Shown: positions 1 to 9,380, counted from the first letter of the stretch. The stretch is 64,000 bases of DNA from Pseudomonadota bacterium (GCA_023451375.1 JAEXZS010000037.1:1-64000), one strand, 5' to 3'. Made by a program: numbers and translations. Notes: generated by a model from the sequence alone, not told the origin.

Positions 1-123
1 ACGGGTGGTATCGGTCCACATCACTGATCTCCAGAAGTTCTTCGCAAAACTCCTGAATCAGCCCTGGATTTGGCCGTCAAGCTAACTCGCTGATATCACC
101 CAACTTAGTTTCGGGTCAGGCTC
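1..123. other. Left edge, no firm gene
   Basis: This is the region downstream of petC up to the window edge. On the plus strand one frame is open from base 2 to a TAA at 83-85 (about 27 codons), so it could be the 3' tail of a gene that starts outside the window. The peptide is too short to recognise. I see no convincing terminator hairpin after petC. Confidence 0.2.
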
Positions 124-999
124 TTAGTGGGCCACGCCCTTCCAGATGCGGCGGTAGCTGACGTAGGTCAGGCCCGCGAAGATCAGGAGGAAGATCATCA
201 CGCCGAAGCCCGCCTGCTTGCGCTCGACCATCTTGGGCTCGGACGACCAAGCGATGAAGGCGGCGACATCTTTGGAATACTGATCGACGGTCTGCGGCGC
301 GCCGTCGTCATAGGTGACCTGACCGTCCTGCAGCGGCGGCGGCATGGCGATGAAGCCGCCTGGCGGGACGTGGTCGTGGTCGCCCGTCCAGAACGGCGTC
401 AGGTCGCCGGCCATGTAGGGGTTGTAGTGCTGGCCCTCGCGGATCTGCAGGCCGGCCGGCGGAGCGCGATAGCCCGACAGCAGCGAGTAGATGTAGTTGG
501 CGCCGTCGTGGCGAGCCTTGGCCATCACCGACAGGTCAGGCGGCGCGGCGCCGCCGTTGCCCGCCGCCGCCGCCGTGGCGTTCGGATAGGGCTCGCGGAA
601 CTTGTCGGCCGGCGTGGCGTCGCGCTGGACCGGCTCGCCGGTCTCGCTGTCGATGTCCGCGACCTGGATCTGAGCGGCCAGCGCCTTCACGACGGGGTTG
701 TCGTTCGGGTTCGGATACTTAGGGTTCCAGAACGGCCCGTGACGGTCGCCCAGGTTCCGGTAGTGCAGCATGTTCATGCCGTGACAGGCCGCGCAGACCT
801 CCTGATACACCTTGTAGCCGCGCTGCAGCTGGCCCTGATCGAAGGTTCCGAAAGGGCCCTCGAAGCTGAAGCCGCCCGAGCGGGGGTGCGCCGCGCCGCC
901 GGCGGCCAGGGCCGGAGCGGCCGAGGCCAGGAGGCCCAGCGCCACGGCCGCCGAAGCGATGATCTTGGTGGTCGACACGGTGAGTTTCCCAATCATCAT
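124..999 (-). CDS. petC: Cytochrome c1 of the bc1 complex
   Basis: This is the c-type haem subunit of ubiquinol-cytochrome c reductase. It passes electrons from the Rieske protein to soluble or membrane cytochrome c on the periplasmic side. The 291 residues begin with a cleavable signal peptide (about residues 1-33, ending in ALAAG). The haem-binding CAACH motif is at residues 69-73, and a C-terminal membrane anchor near 265-285 is followed by a short basic tail. An RPDF-like region and a distal Met-containing segment fit the family. The start lies 7 bp after the petB stop, so the gene is third in the petA-petB-petC operon. Two ATGs are adjacent at the start and I take the first. Length is normal for alphaproteobacterial cytochrome c1. 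Confidence 0.96.
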   Translation of the reverse strand: MMIGKLTVSTTKIIASAAVALGLLASAAPALAAGGAAHPRSGGFSFEGPFGTFDQGQLQRGYKVYQEVCAACHGMNMLHYRNLGDRHGPFWNPKYPNPNDNPVVKALAAQIQVADIDSETGEPVQRDATPADKFREPYPNATAAAAGNGGAAPPDLSVMAKARHDGANYIYSLLSGYRAPPAGLQIREGQHYNPYMAGDLTPFWTGDHDHVPPGGFIAMPPPLQDGQVTYDDGAPQTVDQYSKDVAAFIAWSSEPKMVERKQAGFGVMIFLLIFAGLTYVSYRRIWKGVAH

Positions 1000-1006
1000 G
1001 ACGCGC

Positions 1007-2347
1007 TCAGCCCTTCGTCTCGGGCGAGGCCGGAGCGGCGACCGAGACGGCGCCCATCGGAGCGCCCGGGCCCGGCAGCACGGGTTCGGAAATGGTCGCC
1101 GGGATCGGCAGCGGCGTCTCCCTCAGGCCGACCAGCGGCATGATCACCAGGAAGAAGGCGAAGTAGTAGAGGGTGAACAGGCGCGTCAGCCACAGGTACG
1201 AATTCAGCTGGCCGTCGAACAGGGTGAAGCTGGGCATGCCCGGGATCACCGGCGCGTCGGGCAGCTGTCCGCCGCACCAGCCCAGACCCACGCCCACCAC
1301 CAGGAAGATGATGAAGAAGGTCCGCATGGTGGGGCGGTAGCGCATGGAGCGCACCTTGGACGTATCCAGCCACGGCAGGATGAACAGCACGCCGATGGCC
1401 GCGAACATCGCCACCACCCCGCCGAACTTGTCCGGGACAGCGCGCAGGATGGCGTAGAAGGGCAGCATGTACCACTCGGGCACGATGTGCGCCGGCGTCT
1501 GCAGCGGGTTGGCGGGGATGTAGTTGTCGGCGTGACCCAGCGCGTTCGGCATGAAGAAGACGAAGATCGCGAAGAGGATCAGGAACAGGACGACGGCGAA
1601 CCCGTCCTTGACCGTGAAATAGGGATGGAACGGCACCGTGTCCTTGGCCATCCGGTCCTTGGGGATCAGGATGCCGACCGGGTTGTTCTGGCCCGCGTGG
1701 TGCAGCGCCCACAGGTGCAGGACGACGCAGCCCAGGATGGCGAACGGCAGCAGGTAGTGGAGCGAGAAGAAGCGGTTCAGCGTGGCGTTGTCGATCGCTG
1801 GGCCGCCCCGCAGCCAGATCAGGATCGGCTCGCCGATGCCGGGGATGGCGCCGATCAGGTTGGTGATCACCTCGGCGCCCCAGAAGGACATCTGCCCCCA
1901 AGGCAGGACGTAGCCCAGGAAGGCGGTGGCGATCATCAGGAAGAAGATCACGCAGCCGATGATCCAGATCATCTCGCGCGGCGCCTTGTAGGAGCCGTAG
2001 TACAGGCCCCGCAGCATGTGCAGGTACACCGCGATGAAGAACATCGACGCGCCGTTGGCGTGGACGTAGCGGATCAGCCAGCCGCTGTTGACGTCGCGCA
2101 TGATCCGCTCGACCGAGGCGAAGGCCAGGTCGACGTTCGGCGTATAGTGCATCGCCAGAACGACGCCGGTGACGATCTGCGTCATCAGGCACAGGGCCAG
2201 GATGCCGCCGAAGGTCCACCAGTAGTTCAGGTTCTTCGGCGTCGGCAGCGACATGTAGTCGGCGCCGAAGCGAATGATCGGCAGGCGGCTGTCCAGCCAC
2301 TTCTCGACGCCCGTCTTCGGGACGTAGGTGCTCTCGTGATCGCTCAT
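1007..2347 (-). CDS. petB: Cytochrome b of the bc1 complex
   Basis: This is the membrane core of complex III. It holds haems bL and bH and the quinol oxidation and reduction sites. The 446 residues contain the four axial histidines in expected spacing: His96 (YVHANG), His110 (YLHMLRG), His197 (FSLHYL) and His211 (LHLWALHH). The Qo-site PEWY motif is at residues 290-293. At least eight hydrophobic helices are visible, and the C-terminal tail is Ala/Pro rich. It lies 16 bp downstream of petA and 7 bp upstream of petC, the canonical bacterial order. The cytochrome b and c1 genes are separate, unlike the fused fbcH arrangement of some rhizobia. Confidence 0.97.
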   Translation of the reverse strand: MSDHESTYVPKTGVEKWLDSRLPIIRFGADYMSLPTPKNLNYWWTFGGILALCLMTQIVTGVVLAMHYTPNVDLAFASVERIMRDVNSGWLIRYVHANGASMFFIAVYLHMLRGLYYGSYKAPREMIWIIGCVIFFLMIATAFLGYVLPWGQMSFWGAEVITNLIGAIPGIGEPILIWLRGGPAIDNATLNRFFSLHYLLPFAILGCVVLHLWALHHAGQNNPVGILIPKDRMAKDTVPFHPYFTVKDGFAVVLFLILFAIFVFFMPNALGHADNYIPANPLQTPAHIVPEWYMLPFYAILRAVPDKFGGVVAMFAAIGVLFILPWLDTSKVRSMRYRPTMRTFFIIFLVVGVGLGWCGGQLPDAPVIPGMPSFTLFDGQLNSYLWLTRLFTLYYFAFFLVIMPLVGLRETPLPIPATISEPVLPGPGAPMGAVSVAAPASPETKG

Positions 2348-2363
2348 GATCCTCCCCTGGTCC

Positions 2364-2903
2364 TCAACCGATCTTCACGCGGGTGTCGGACACGTATTCA
2401 TAGTCCGGCACGACCAGGTTCAGCGGCGCCGGCCCCTTACGGATGCGGCCGGAAGCATCGTAGTGCGAGCCGTGGCACGGGCAGAACCAACCGCCGTAGT
2501 CGCCGGCGTTGAAGGTCGGCACGCAGCCCAGGTGGGTGCAGGAGCCAACGACGACCAGATAGGGCTCATGCCCGGCCTTGGTGCGTTCCGCGTCGGTCTG
2601 CGGCGGGCTGCCCACGGCGCCTTCGGCCACGACCTTCTGGATCTCGGCGGCGGTGCGATAGCGCACGAACACCGGCTTGCCCTGCCACTTGATGACGACC
2701 TGCTGGCCTTCCTGAACCTTGGTCAGGTCGAATTCGATCGACGCGAGGGCCAGGGTGTCGGCCGCCGGGTTCATCTGGTTGATCAGCGGCCAGGCGATCA
2801 TCGCCCCGGCGCCGACGGCCGCGGCGCCCGCGGCGATATGGATGAAGTCGCGGCGAGTGGCGTCGCCGCCCTCAGCCTCAGGATGCACGACCGATTCGGC
2901 CAC
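2364..2903 (-). CDS. petA: Rieske iron-sulfur subunit of the bc1 complex
   Basis: This is the [2Fe-2S] subunit of complex III, which oxidises quinol at the Qo site and reduces cytochrome c1. The 179 residues show a twin-arginine-type N-terminus (ATRRDF at about 15-20), followed by one membrane helix that anchors the protein. The cluster ligands are in CTHLGC (residues 122-127) and CPCHGS (141-146), which also supply the disulfide cysteines. It is the first gene of the operon. The start codon is GTG, preceded by a good AGAGGTG ribosome-binding site; no ATG fits. It is divergent from trmL across about 190 bp, where the operon promoter must lie. Confidence 0.96.
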   Translation of the reverse strand: MAESVVHPEAEGGDATRRDFIHIAAGAAAVGAGAMIAWPLINQMNPAADTLALASIEFDLTKVQEGQQVVIKWQGKPVFVRYRTAAEIQKVVAEGAVGSPPQTDAERTKAGHEPYLVVVGSCTHLGCVPTFNAGDYGGWFCPCHGSHYDASGRIRKGPAPLNLVVPDYEYVSDTRVKIG

Positions 2904-3097
2904 GTTTCACCTCTCGAACACCGCCCTGACCATCGGGGAGCGACTTCCCCCCGCCGGATCGGACCACTGGACGAACCCGGAAATTCCCGACGGCCCGCGC
3001 TTACGGCCCCTCGCCGCAAGTTGCTGACGCTTCTTGAGAAACGTTCGCAAAACAGACCGCGACAAACCCCCAGGTCGCGCGTATGGAGGGCCTTAGA

Positions 3098-3547
3098 ATG
3101 CGTCTCGCCCTTTTTCAACCGGACATTCCTCAGAACGTCGGCGCCTGCATCCGATTGTCGGCCTGCTTCGGCGTCGGCCTGCATGTGATCGAGCCCGTCG
3201 GCTTCCGTTTCGACGACCGGGCGATGAAGCGGGCCGCGCTCGACTACGGCCCCCTGTCGCACATGACACGCCACGCCGACTGGGACGCCTTCCAGCATGA
3301 CCGCCCGGCCGGACGCCTCTTGCTGTTCACCACAAAGGGCGCGACGCCCCTGCCCGACTTCGCCTTCCAGCCCGACGACACGCTGCTGTTCGGCAAGGAA
3401 ACGGCCGGCGCTCCCGACTACGTCCACGCGGCCGCCGACGCTCGCGTGGTGATCCCGCTTCGCCCCGAGGCCCGATCGCTGAACCTGTCCGTCACGGCGG
3501 GCATCGCCCTGTGGGAAGGGCTCAGGCAGACCGGCGGAATAGGCTGA
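3098..3547 (+). CDS. trmL: tRNA (cytidine/uridine-34-2'-O)-methyltransferase
   Basis: This is a SPOUT-class methyltransferase that 2'-O-methylates the wobble base of tRNA-Leu isoacceptors using S-adenosylmethionine. The protein is about 149 residues. Its N-terminus MRLALFQPDIPQNVGAC is typical of the family. Two later motifs, FGKETAG and PLRPEARSLNLSV, form the knotted SAM site. An in-frame ATG lies 15 bp upstream at 3083, but the family alignment begins at 3098, so I use that start. It is divergent from petA and stands alone on this strand. Confidence 0.9.
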   Translation: MRLALFQPDIPQNVGACIRLSACFGVGLHVIEPVGFRFDDRAMKRAALDYGPLSHMTRHADWDAFQHDRPAGRLLLFTTKGATPLPDFAFQPDDTLLFGKETAGAPDYVHAAADARVVIPLRPEARSLNLSVTAGIALWEGLRQTGGIG

Positions 3548-3624
3548 CGTTCACCGTCTTCGCTAACTCACAGACAATCCCCAGCCGATAACCTCTCTCC
3601 CAAGGATTGTTTCAGGAGAGTGGG

Positions 3625-4260
3625 ATGACCGACACCGTTTCCATCGTCGTGGCCATCGTCGCCTTTCTGGCCCTCGTCGGCGGATGGGAGATGCTCACTC
3701 GCCGACGCAAAAAGCGGACGCGCTCTCGTCCCGCAGGTCCCAGCTTCAACGCCGCGCCAAAAATCACACCCTTCCCTTCCGCGACCCAGCAGTTGGAGTC
3801 GGTGATGAAGGCGACGTTCGAGGCCCGGCGGCTGATGTCCCAGAAGGAGTCTTCCGTATTTTACGCCGCCGAGCGCGTAATGAAGCGCCTCGATATCAAG
3901 GGTCACGTCATGGCGCAGGTCTGCCTCGGCGAAATCCTGCGGACGCCGGAGGAAGCCGCCTTCCGCGCCATCAACAGCAAGCGCGTGGACATTCTGCTGA
4001 TTTCAGGCGGCGGCTTCCCCCTCGCCGCCATCGAATACCAGGGCGAAGGCCACTACCAAGGCAATGCCTATGCGCGGGATGCAGTGAAGAAGGCGGCTCT
4101 GCAGAGCGCTGGCATCGCCTACATCGAGATCACGCCCCAGCACAGCGTAAATGACATCGAGCGGGAGATCGCCCGCGCCATGGAGGCGAAAGCCGCCCGA
4201 GCCGTCGGGCCTCAACCGTCGTCTACGGCTCGATCCGCGCCAGCGACGGCTGCTCGCTAG
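3625..4260 (+). CDS. Membrane-anchored DUF2726 protein
   Basis: The protein is about 211 residues. It has a single N-terminal transmembrane helix (about residues 5-25) followed by a basic RRRKKR stop-transfer segment, so the rest should be cytoplasmic. Residues about 65-185 match DUF2726: an FYAAERVMKRL opening, then VDILLI, AIEYQGEGH and RDAVKKAALQSAGI. These acidic and lysine positions resemble a PD-(D/E)xK nuclease-like core, but activity is not shown. The start at 3625 follows a CAGGAGAG ribosome-binding site; a TTG 18 bp upstream is less likely. Function is unknown. The 3' end overlaps the end of the convergent dipeptidase gene by 38 bp. Confidence 0.75.
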   Translation: MTDTVSIVVAIVAFLALVGGWEMLTRRRKKRTRSRPAGPSFNAAPKITPFPSATQQLESVMKATFEARRLMSQKESSVFYAAERVMKRLDIKGHVMAQVCLGEILRTPEEAAFRAINSKRVDILLISGGGFPLAAIEYQGEGHYQGNAYARDAVKKAALQSAGIAYIEITPQHSVNDIEREIARAMEAKAARAVGPQPSSTARSAPATAAR

Positions 4261-5464
4261 CCTTGGCCGCCGCCACGGCTTCCACCGACCGCATGACGCG
4301 CAGCAGGTTCTCGCCGGCGATCTTGCGGATGTCGGCCTCGCTCCAGCCTGCATCCATCAAGGCCGCCAGGATGGTCGGATAGGCGTCCACGCCGCCGACG
4401 CCTTCGGGCAGGCTGCCGATGCCGTCGAAGTCGCCGCCCAGCCCGACGTGGTCGATCCCGGCGACCTCGCGGACGTGCTGGATGTGCGCGACGATGTCGG
4501 CGATGCTGGCGCGGGGCGTCGGGTTCGCCTGAACCCAGGCCGCCATCCCGGTCTCGACCGCCGCCGGATCGCCGGGATTCAGCGACTTCAGCCGCGCGTC
4601 CTCCGCCGTGCGCGATGCGCCCCAGCTTCGAACCTCTTCATTGATGAAGCCCGGCACGAAGGTGACCATGACGATGCCCCCGTCCTCGGGCATCAGGCGC
4701 AGCACGCTGTCGGGCACATTGCGGGGGTGATCGGTCACGGCGCGCGCCGAGGAGTGAGAGAAGATCACCGGCGCGTCGGACACCCGCATGGCGTCCAGCA
4801 TCGTCTCCTCCGAGACGTGGCTGAGATCGACCATCATGCCCAGGCGGTTCATCTCCTTCACCACCGCCTCGCCGAAGGGGTTCAGCCCGCCCCATTTCGG
4901 TGCATCGGTCGCGCTGTCGGCCCAAGTCGTGGTCGTCGAATGGGTCAGGGTCATGTAGCGCGCCCCGGCGCGATGGAACTCGCGCAGCACGCCCAGCGAA
5001 TCGTCGATCGAATAGCCGCCCTCCATGCCGATCAGGCTGGCGATGCGGCCGGAGGCGAAGACCTGCTCGATCTCGTCCGCCGTGGTCGCCAGGGCGAAGG
5101 TGTCGGGATGGGCGGCGATGATTCGCTTGGCCGTGTCGATCTGTTCGAAGGTGGCCTGAACCGCCTCCAGCGGCGTCAGGCTGGCGGGCACATAGACCGA
5201 CCAGAACTGACCGCCCACTCCGCCGGCGCGCAGGCGCGGGATGTCCGTATGAAGTTTGGTCGTGGCCGACAGGTTTTTGGTTAAGTCGACGCCGAAGACG
5301 TCGTTCCCATAATCTTGCCTCAGCGCCCACGGCAGGTCGTTGTGCCCGTCGATCAGGGGCGTGGTCTTCAAAAGCTCGCTGACACGCGCTTCTCCCTCCT
5401 GGGCTTGCGCGGTCCCCGCAAGGGCGGCGACCGAGGCGGCGGCGAGCAGGATGCGGCGGATCAT
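4223..5464 (-). CDS. Secreted membrane-dipeptidase (peptidase M19)
   Basis: This is a zinc-dependent dipeptidase of the renal dipeptidase family, likely periplasmic, cleaving L,L- or L,D-dipeptides. The 413 residues start with a signal peptide ending in AQAQ. The metal-site motif DGHNDLP follows near residue 35. Other M19 landmarks are GMEGGYSIDDS, THSTTTTWADS, DLSHVSEETM and FSHSSARAVTDHPRN. The chosen ATG at 5464 puts the hydrophobic segment at the very N-terminus; an ATG 30 bp upstream would add MRALLFGRPA and is less likely. It is divergent from hemF with about 100 bp between them. Confidence 0.9.
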   Translation of the reverse strand: MIRRILLAAASVAALAGTAQAQEGEARVSELLKTTPLIDGHNDLPWALRQDYGNDVFGVDLTKNLSATTKLHTDIPRLRAGGVGGQFWSVYVPASLTPLEAVQATFEQIDTAKRIIAAHPDTFALATTADEIEQVFASGRIASLIGMEGGYSIDDSLGVLREFHRAGARYMTLTHSTTTTWADSATDAPKWGGLNPFGEAVVKEMNRLGMMVDLSHVSEETMLDAMRVSDAPVIFSHSSARAVTDHPRNVPDSVLRLMPEDGGIVMVTFVPGFINEEVRSWGASRTAEDARLKSLNPGDPAAVETGMAAWVQANPTPRASIADIVAHIQHVREVAGIDHVGLGGDFDGIGSLPEGVGGVDAYPTILAALMDAGWSEADIRKIAGENLLRVMRSVEAVAAAKASEQPSLARIEP

Positions 5465-5566
5465 GGCGGGTCTCCCAAACAGCAAGGCCCGCATTAGTCC
5501 CGGCGATTCCCCCTATGACAACCTGCCCAGGATGACGCGGCGCGCGCGACGTGGTTGAAGCGGGCC

Positions 5567-6448
5567 ATGAGCGACGCCGCCTTCTCCGATCCGCTCGACC
5601 TCAGGAAGGTCGAGACCCGCGCCTGGTTCGAAGCCCTGCGCGACCGCATCCACGCGGCCTTCGAGGCCCTTGAGGACGCCGCGCCTGCGGACCTGTTCCC
5701 CGGCGAACCCGGCCGCTTCGTCCGAACTCCGTGGGACCGCGCCGAGGGCGGCGGCGGCGTCATGGGCATGATGCACGGCCGTCTGTTCGAGAAGGTCGGG
5801 GTGCATGTCTCCACCGTCTTCGGCAGCTTCCCGGCCGACTACGCCAAGGGGGTGCCGGGCGCCGCGGAGGATCCGCGCTTCTTCGCCACCGGGATCAGCC
5901 TGATCTGCCACCCGGTCAGCCCGCGCGTGCCGTCTGTCCACATGAACACCCGCTTCATCACCACGACCCAGAGCTGGTTCGGCGGCGGCGGCGATCTGAC
6001 GCCGGTGCTGGACGCGGATCGCCGCCAGGATCACCCTGACACCCTCGCTTTCCACGCCGCCATGAAGACCGCCTGCGACGCGCACGATCCGGCCTGGCAC
6101 GAGCGCTACAAGGCCTGGTGCGACGAGTATTTCTACCTGCCCCACCGCAAGGAGCCGCGCGGCACGGGCGGCATCTTCTACGACCATCACGACAGCGGCG
6201 ACTACGACAAGGATTTCGCCTTTACGCGCGACGTCGGCCTGGCCTTCCTGGATGTCTATCCCCGCATCGTCGCCCGCCGCATGACGGAAGCCTGGACGCC
6301 CGAGGAGCGCGAGGAGCAGTTGGTCCGGCGCGGCCGCTATGTGGAGTTCAACCTGCTGTACGATCGTGGCACGATGTTCGGGCTCAAGACCGGCGGCAAC
6401 GTCGAGTCGATTCTCAGCTCGATGCCCCCGGTGGTGAAATGGCCCTGA
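5567..6448 (+). CDS. hemF: Oxygen-dependent coproporphyrinogen III oxidase
   Basis: The enzyme catalyses the aerobic oxidative decarboxylation of coproporphyrinogen III to protoporphyrinogen IX in haem synthesis. The protein is 293 residues. Visible family signatures are [19 protein letters not shown], the [14 protein letters not shown] segment, FYDHH and the C-terminal [20 protein letters not shown]. It is cytosolic and acts as a dimer in characterised relatives. The start at 5567 (MSDAAFS) is preferred to a TTG 12 bp upstream. Its last 10 bases overlap the next small gene, so the two are probably cotranscribed. Confidence 0.95.
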   Translation: MSDAAFSDPLDLRKVETRAWFEALRDRIHAAFEALEDAAPADLFPGEPGRFVRTPWDRAEGGGGVMGMMHGRLFEKVGVHVSTVFGSFPADYAKGVPGAAEDPRFFATGISLICHPVSPRVPSVHMNTRFITTTQSWFGGGGDLTPVLDADRRQDHPDTLAFHAAMKTACDAHDPAWHERYKAWCDEYFYLPHRKEPRGTGGIFYDHHDSGDYDKDFAFTRDVGLAFLDVYPRIVARRMTEAWTPEEREEQLVRRGRYVEFNLLYDRGTMFGLKTGGNVESILSSMPPVVKWP

Positions 6449-6636
6449 AGTCCCCGATCGCGAAGATCCTGGTGCGCAGCCTGGCGACGACGGTCGTCTT
6501 CGTGATCCTGTACGGCATCTATCTGACGATCGGCCGCCATCCCGACATCCCGATGACCTTGGCGGCGACCGGGGCCTTCTACTTCGCCGCCGCCCTGCTG
6601 ATGGAGCGGTTCGTCTTCCCGCGCCTGGGCCTCTAG
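6439..6636 (+). CDS. Small two-helix membrane protein
   Basis: This 65-residue protein begins inside the hemF stop region (10-bp overlap), which suggests translational coupling. It contains two hydrophobic segments, about residues 14-31 ([15 protein letters not shown]) and 38-55 ([16 protein letters not shown]), joined by GRHPDIP. The N-terminus is basic and the C-terminus ends in [11 protein letters not shown] do not recognise a family. The coupling with hemF hints at an accessory role in tetrapyrrole or respiratory membrane functions, but this is only inference. Its last four bases overlap the end of the convergent LysR gene. Confidence 0.65.
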   Translation: MALKSPIAKILVRSLATTVVFVILYGIYLTIGRHPDIPMTLAATGAFYFAAALLMERFVFPRLGL

Positions 6637-7508
6637 CGCATCAACTCCGCGAAGGCGTCGCCCGCGCGGCTGCGATAGCGTTCCTTGTGTCGTAGCAGGC
6701 GGAAAGGGCGTTCCGGCAGCAGAAAGGGCGCCGTCGCCAGGCGCCCGGCGGCCACCGAGGCGTAGGCCACGCTCTCCGACAGCGCCGTCGCCCCCGCCCC
6801 CGCCTCGGCCGCCGCCAGCACCGCCTCGTTGGACGGCAGGGTCATGGCGATGGGCAGGGCGTCGGGATCGGCGCCCGCCTGCCGCACCGCCTCTTCCAGC
6901 GTCGAACGCGTGCCTGATCCGGGCTCCCGCAGCACCCAGGGCGAGGACGCCAGTTCATCCGCCGCGAGACGCCGACGCGCCGCCCAAGGGTGATCCGGCG
7001 CCACCACCACCGCCAACCGGTCCGAACCGACCTGAACCTGCGACAGCGCCGGTTCGTCGACCACGCCCTCGACCAGGCCGATCTCGGCCGCGCCGGTCAG
7101 TACGGCCTGCGCCGCCTCGCGCGTATTGCCGATCTGGACGTCCAATTCGACACCGGGATGGGCCTTGTGGAAGGCGACCAGTCGGCGCGGCAGCCAGTAG
7201 CTCGCGATGGTCTGGCTGGCGAAGACCGCCAAGCGGCCCCGCCGCAGCGCGCTCATGTCCGCTAGCGCCGCTTCCGCCGCCGCCGCCCGGGCCAGCACGG
7301 CGCGCGCCTCGGGCAGGAAGGCGCGGCCAGTCTCGTTCAGAACCACGCCCCGCCCCACCCGGTCGAACAGGTGGACGTCGTGTTCGGCCTCCAGCGCCGC
7401 CAAGGCGTTCGATACCGCGGACTGCGTCAAGTTCAGCGCCCGCGCCGCCGCCGTCACATGCTCGCGTTCCGCCACGGCGACAAAGATGCGCAGGCGTTCA
7501 AGGGTCAC
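6633..7508 (-). CDS. LysR-family regulator next to a YeiH exporter
   Basis: This is a LysR-type transcriptional regulator of about 291 residues. The winged helix is in residues 1-60 (VAEREHVTAAARALNLTQSAVSNALAALE), and a periplasmic-binding-like effector domain follows from about residue 88. There is no ATG. I choose the GTG at 7508 because a GGAG motif stands 7 bp upstream; a TTG at 7514 is too close to that motif. The gene is divergent from the YeiH-type exporter, a pairing also known in enterobacteria (yeiE/yeiH), so it probably controls that gene and itself. The effector is unknown, perhaps a sulfur oxyanion. Confidence 0.88.
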   Translation of the reverse strand: MTLERLRIFVAVAEREHVTAAARALNLTQSAVSNALAALEAEHDVHLFDRVGRGVVLNETGRAFLPEARAVLARAAAAEAALADMSALRRGRLAVFASQTIASYWLPRRLVAFHKAHPGVELDVQIGNTREAAQAVLTGAAEIGLVEGVVDEPALSQVQVGSDRLAVVVAPDHPWAARRRLAADELASSPWVLREPGSGTRSTLEEAVRQAGADPDALPIAMTLPSNEAVLAAAEAGAGATALSESVAYASVAAGRLATAPFLLPERPFRLLRHKERYRSRAGDAFAELMR

Positions 7509-7510
7509 AA

Positions 7511-7531
7511 CCAATCTCCAAATCGGATTGG
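7511..7531. promoter_or_regulatory. Candidate LysR operator
   Basis: An inverted repeat CCAATC-N9-GATTGG lies between the divergent LysR gene and the yeiH-like gene. It contains a T-N11-A core (T7515 to A7527), the usual LysR-box geometry. The position fits autoregulation plus control of the exporter. No experimental support can be seen in the sequence. Confidence 0.5.
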
Positions 7532-7585
7532 AATGAGCATAACAATCCGTTGGATCGCGGTCGAGGGTCGGCGCATGGCTGGCCG

Positions 7586-8632
7586 ATGTCGTCGCCGACC
7601 ACCGATCTCGCGTCGCTACAACCGTTGCCGCTGGGGAATCTCAAGCGCATCGCGCCGGGCTTGGCGCTGTGCGCCGCCGTGGCGCTGGCGGCACTGGGTC
7701 TCGCCCGGTTCGAGCTCGGCCTGTTCGGCCATGCCTGGCTGGAGCCGTTGGTGCTGGCCATCCTTATCGGCGCCGGCGTGCGCACGGTCTGGTCGCCGGG
7801 CGCGGCCTGGACGCCGGGCGTGAACTTCGGCGCCAAGGTCCTGCTGGAGATCGCGGTCGTGCTCCTGGGCGCCTCGATCAGCGCATCGACCTTGTCTCAT
7901 TTGGGCGTCACGTTCGTATTCGGAATCTTGTTTCTGGTCGTCGTCGGAATCGTCGTCGGTTTCGCTATCGGCCGGGCGCTGGGTCTGAACCCGCGCCTGG
8001 CCCTGCTGGTCTCATGCGGCAACGCCATCTGCGGCAACTCCGCCATCGCCGCCGTCGCCCCCGCCATCGACGCCGACGGCGACGACGTGACCGCCGCCAT
8101 CGCCTTCACCGCCATTCTCGGCGTGCTCATGGTTCTGATCCTGCCGCTGCTGGGCGTGGTGCTGGGGATGAGCGCGCTGCAGTACGGCAGTCTGGCCGGC
8201 CTGACCGTCTATGCGGTGCCCCAGGTGCTGGCCGCCGCCGCGCCCTTCGGGTCTGGCGCGGTCCAGACGGGTACGGTGGTGAAGCTGGTCCGTGTGCTTA
8301 TGCTGGGCCCGGTCGTTCTCGCCCTGTCCCTGTTTCTCGGCCGAAAGGCGCGCGCGAGGACGCCGGGCCTGCATCGGCTGGTTCCCTGGTTCATCATCGG
8401 TTTCGTCGCGATGATTGCGCTGCGCTCGCTGGACCTGATCCCCCACGCCGCCCTCCCCGCCCTGGCCTGGACCTCGGGCCTGCTGACCGTGGCGGCCATG
8501 GCGGGTCTGGGCCTGCAGACGGATCTGCGGATGGTGGCGCGCGCAGGCGGGCGGGTGATCGCGGCGGCGGTGCTGTCGCTGGCCGCCCTGCTGGGGCTGG
8601 CCCTGCTGCTGATCCGGCTGCTGGGGCTTTAG
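7586..8632 (+). CDS. YeiH/PSE-family putative sulfate exporter
   Basis: This is a polytopic inner-membrane protein of 348 residues, related to E. coli YeiH (UPF0324, putative sulfate or sulfonate exporter family). About ten hydrophobic helices are visible. Conserved family stretches are VLLEIAVVLLGASIS, GLNPRLALLVSCGNAICGNSAIAAVAP and the late FIIGFVAMIALRSL. The ATG at 7586 is the first plausible start. The gene's last four bases overlap the convergent amidotransferase gene. Substrate specificity is not proved in the family and is inferred here from the LysR partner only. Confidence 0.85.
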   Translation: MSSPTTDLASLQPLPLGNLKRIAPGLALCAAVALAALGLARFELGLFGHAWLEPLVLAILIGAGVRTVWSPGAAWTPGVNFGAKVLLEIAVVLLGASISASTLSHLGVTFVFGILFLVVVGIVVGFAIGRALGLNPRLALLVSCGNAICGNSAIAAVAPAIDADGDDVTAAIAFTAILGVLMVLILPLLGVVLGMSALQYGSLAGLTVYAVPQVLAAAAPFGSGAVQTGTVVKLVRVLMLGPVVLALSLFLGRKARARTPGLHRLVPWFIIGFVAMIALRSLDLIPHAALPALAWTSGLLTVAAMAGLGLQTDLRMVARAGGRVIAAAVLSLAALLGLALLLIRLLGL

Positions 8633-9357
8633 ATGCCGCTGCCGTCGGTCTCCACCGGCGGGGGCGTCAGCAGCAGGAAGGCGCGGATCCACGCGGTCAG
8701 CACGGCGCGGTCGTTCGGCCGGCTCAGACTGTCGATCGCCTCGTCCGCCACCGCCTCGGGAATGCGGTCGCGACGGCCTTCGACCAGGGCGGCGGCGTAT
8801 TCCGGCTGGAACTCGGGGTGGCACTGGAAGGAAACCGCATCATCTCCCCAGGCCAGCCCCGCGTAGGGCGTGAAGGCGCTGCTTGCGATCACCCGCGCAT
8901 CCGGCGAGATCGCCACCACCTGATCCTGGTGCGACACGGGAATGGAGATCGTCGCCGCACGCGGATGCATCCAAGGTTCCCGGGCCGTCACGTCATAGCG
9001 ATGCAGCCCCACGCCCCAGCCCCGGTGCGACTTCTCGACCTCGCCGCCGAAGGCGTGCGCCATCACCTGGTGTCCGAAGCAGATGCCCAGCAACCGTGCC
9101 CGGCCCCGGGCCGCCCTCAACCAGTCCACCAGTGGCGGGATCCACGGCAGATCGTCATAGACCCCCGCCGCCGATCCCGTGACGATCGCCCCCTGGAACG
9201 CCGAAGGATCTTCCGGCAGATGCCCGCTCTGCACGTCGAACCGCGTCGTCGGCACGCCTTCGCCCAGCAGCGCCCGGAACCGGGCCGGATAGTCGTCGAA
9301 CTGGTCCTTCAGCGCCTCGGGCGGGTGGCCGGTCTCCAGGATCGCGATGCGGGTCAT
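8629..9357 (-). CDS. Class I glutamine amidotransferase-like protein
   Basis: The protein is 242 residues. It has the nucleophile elbow GICFGHQVMAHAFGG, with the catalytic Cys near residue 94, and the partner His-Glu in HPEFQPEY near 185-190. This is a stand-alone GATase1 domain resembling the YfeJ/GuaA-like group, not a full synthetase. It probably hydrolyses glutamine or a gamma-glutamyl compound, but no partner synthase is nearby. The start at 9357 (MTRIAILETG) matches the family N-terminus. It is followed by the end of the convergent YeiH-like gene with a 4-bp overlap. Confidence 0.85.
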   Translation of the reverse strand: MTRIAILETGHPPEALKDQFDDYPARFRALLGEGVPTTRFDVQSGHLPEDPSAFQGAIVTGSAAGVYDDLPWIPPLVDWLRAARGRARLLGICFGHQVMAHAFGGEVEKSHRGWGVGLHRYDVTAREPWMHPRAATISIPVSHQDQVVAISPDARVIASSAFTPYAGLAWGDDAVSFQCHPEFQPEYAAALVEGRRDRIPEAVADEAIDSLSRPNDRAVLTAWIRAFLLLTPPPVETDGSGI

Positions 9358-9380
9358 GTTCGTGAACCTAGGGCCTCGGC

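Noticed and set aside
959..2512. Long plus-strand open frame (about 517 codons) opposite petB/petC
   Set aside because: It is antisense to clearly recognised bc1 genes and has a low-complexity Arg/Gly/Asp/His-rich composition typical of high-GC shadow frames.
5515..5540. Possible GGATGAC repeat end between the dipeptidase gene and hemF
   Set aside because: The match CAGGATGACGCGG is short, lacks a hairpin and a partner end, and is likely chance.
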